A stretch of 41,198 nucleotides of DNA from Candidatus Methanoperedens sp. Its GTDB lineage: Archaea; Halobacteriota; Methanosarcinia; Methanosarcinales; Methanoperedenaceae. The stretch spans positions 1 to 41,198 of the forward strand of contig JAPZAP010000082.1 in assembly GCA_027460585.1 (NCBI GenBank), read 5' to 3'. The notes under the pieces were generated by a model. The model searched no databases. It saw only the letters and a program-made list of their open reading frames with translations, and had not been told where the DNA came from. Below are positions 40,905 to 41,198 of the stretch, piece after piece. Numbering within the stretch: position 1 is the stretch's first letter; each line of letters opens with the position of its first letter. A program made the position numbers and the translations under genes.

Positions 40905-41198
40905 TTGAGCCTTGAAAGATGAAAAAGGAAAACTAAATTTTCACCAAATCTACTCGCCTGTAAGAAAGCTCATAGTGTTAGTACCTGAGAAGAGAGAAAA
41001 TTATTTCTAAAAACAATAACGAGGAGGCTGAAGGTGGGATTTATTAGGAAAGTCCTGATGGCACAATCCTAAAATCCAGTGATTTAATAATTTTTCACAA
41101 CAAAAAACAGAATAATCTGGTAACAAATGAATCCACATAAATCGCTTCCACTGAAAAACAGGTCTTTTTTGAACTAAAGACGAAAATTATCAGACACG
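40905..41198. other. intergenic region after metG, nothing recognised
   Basis: About 290 bp to the window end without a supported gene. GAGGAGGCTGAAGGTG at about 41021-41036 looks like a ribosome-binding site, but the ORF after it (from GTG at 41034) stops after about a dozen codons. No hairpin with a clear T-run was found after metG. Confidence 0.45.

Overview
The window is archaeal and most likely from a methanogen-related or methane-oxidising euryarchaeote of the Methanosarcinales type; the ANME-2d/Methanoperedens group is a guess from overall flavour, not something proved here. The evidence is methenyl-tetrahydromethanopterin cyclohydrolase (mch), an anaerobic cobalamin (cbi) operon, RNA polymerase subunit F, ribosomal protein L21e, Pus10, TrmY, the KEOPS subunit Cgi121, TATA-box promoters and several leaderless starts. 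No tRNA, rRNA, CRISPR array, transposase or phage gene was seen.

Layout. 1-1823 (+): small iron/zinc and redox proteins around a NifB radical-SAM gene (Cys-rich 48-mer, rubredoxin, nifB, zinc-ribbon 51-mer). 1846-5538 (-): an iron-uptake operon, FTR1-type permease, DtxR-family repressor, FeoB and a translationally coupled 44-residue Cys-rich protein, behind a promoter with a perfect 14-bp DtxR-like palindrome. 5835-10701 (+): a secreted protein with tandem beta-sandwich domains, two membrane proteins and an ABC-2 exporter, with the degraded tail of another ABC ATPase just before the intact ATPase. 10728-16415 (-): a five-gene peptide-type ABC importer interrupted by an inverted intergenic repeat. 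16643-18477: an islet bounded by inverted copies of a GC-rich tandem repeat, holding one four-helix membrane protein and about 380 bp dense in perfect hairpins. 18512-23817 (-): information-processing genes (39-mer, Cgi121, a zinc-finger protein, KsgA, DUF655, RpoF, L21e, Pus10, TrmY). 23897-27530: small hypotheticals, a nucleoside deoxyribosyltransferase-like protein, mch and a LUD protein. 27589-31658 (+): cbiT, a cbiL-cbiF fusion, cbiG, cbiH and cbiC. 31709-32470: two near-identical tandem hairpin elements, each with its own TATA box (candidate twin small RNAs), a third decayed copy and a 47-residue ORF. 32628-35081: a ribbon-helix-helix protein, a zinc-ribbon methyltransferase and a small membrane protein. 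35160-40904: a PurS-PurS-PurL fusion, a QueD/PTPS-like enzyme and methionyl-tRNA synthetase, with structured DNA between the last two.

How the parts fit. Iron is a clear theme: uptake (FTR1, FeoB), sensing (DtxR) and use (rubredoxin, NifB). Cobalamin synthesis and Mch fit C1 metabolism. Pus10 and TrmY act in series on tRNA position 54. The twin hairpin RNA elements are the best candidate for something undescribed. Second are the hairpin-rich islet and the small Cys-rich proteins tied to iron genes.
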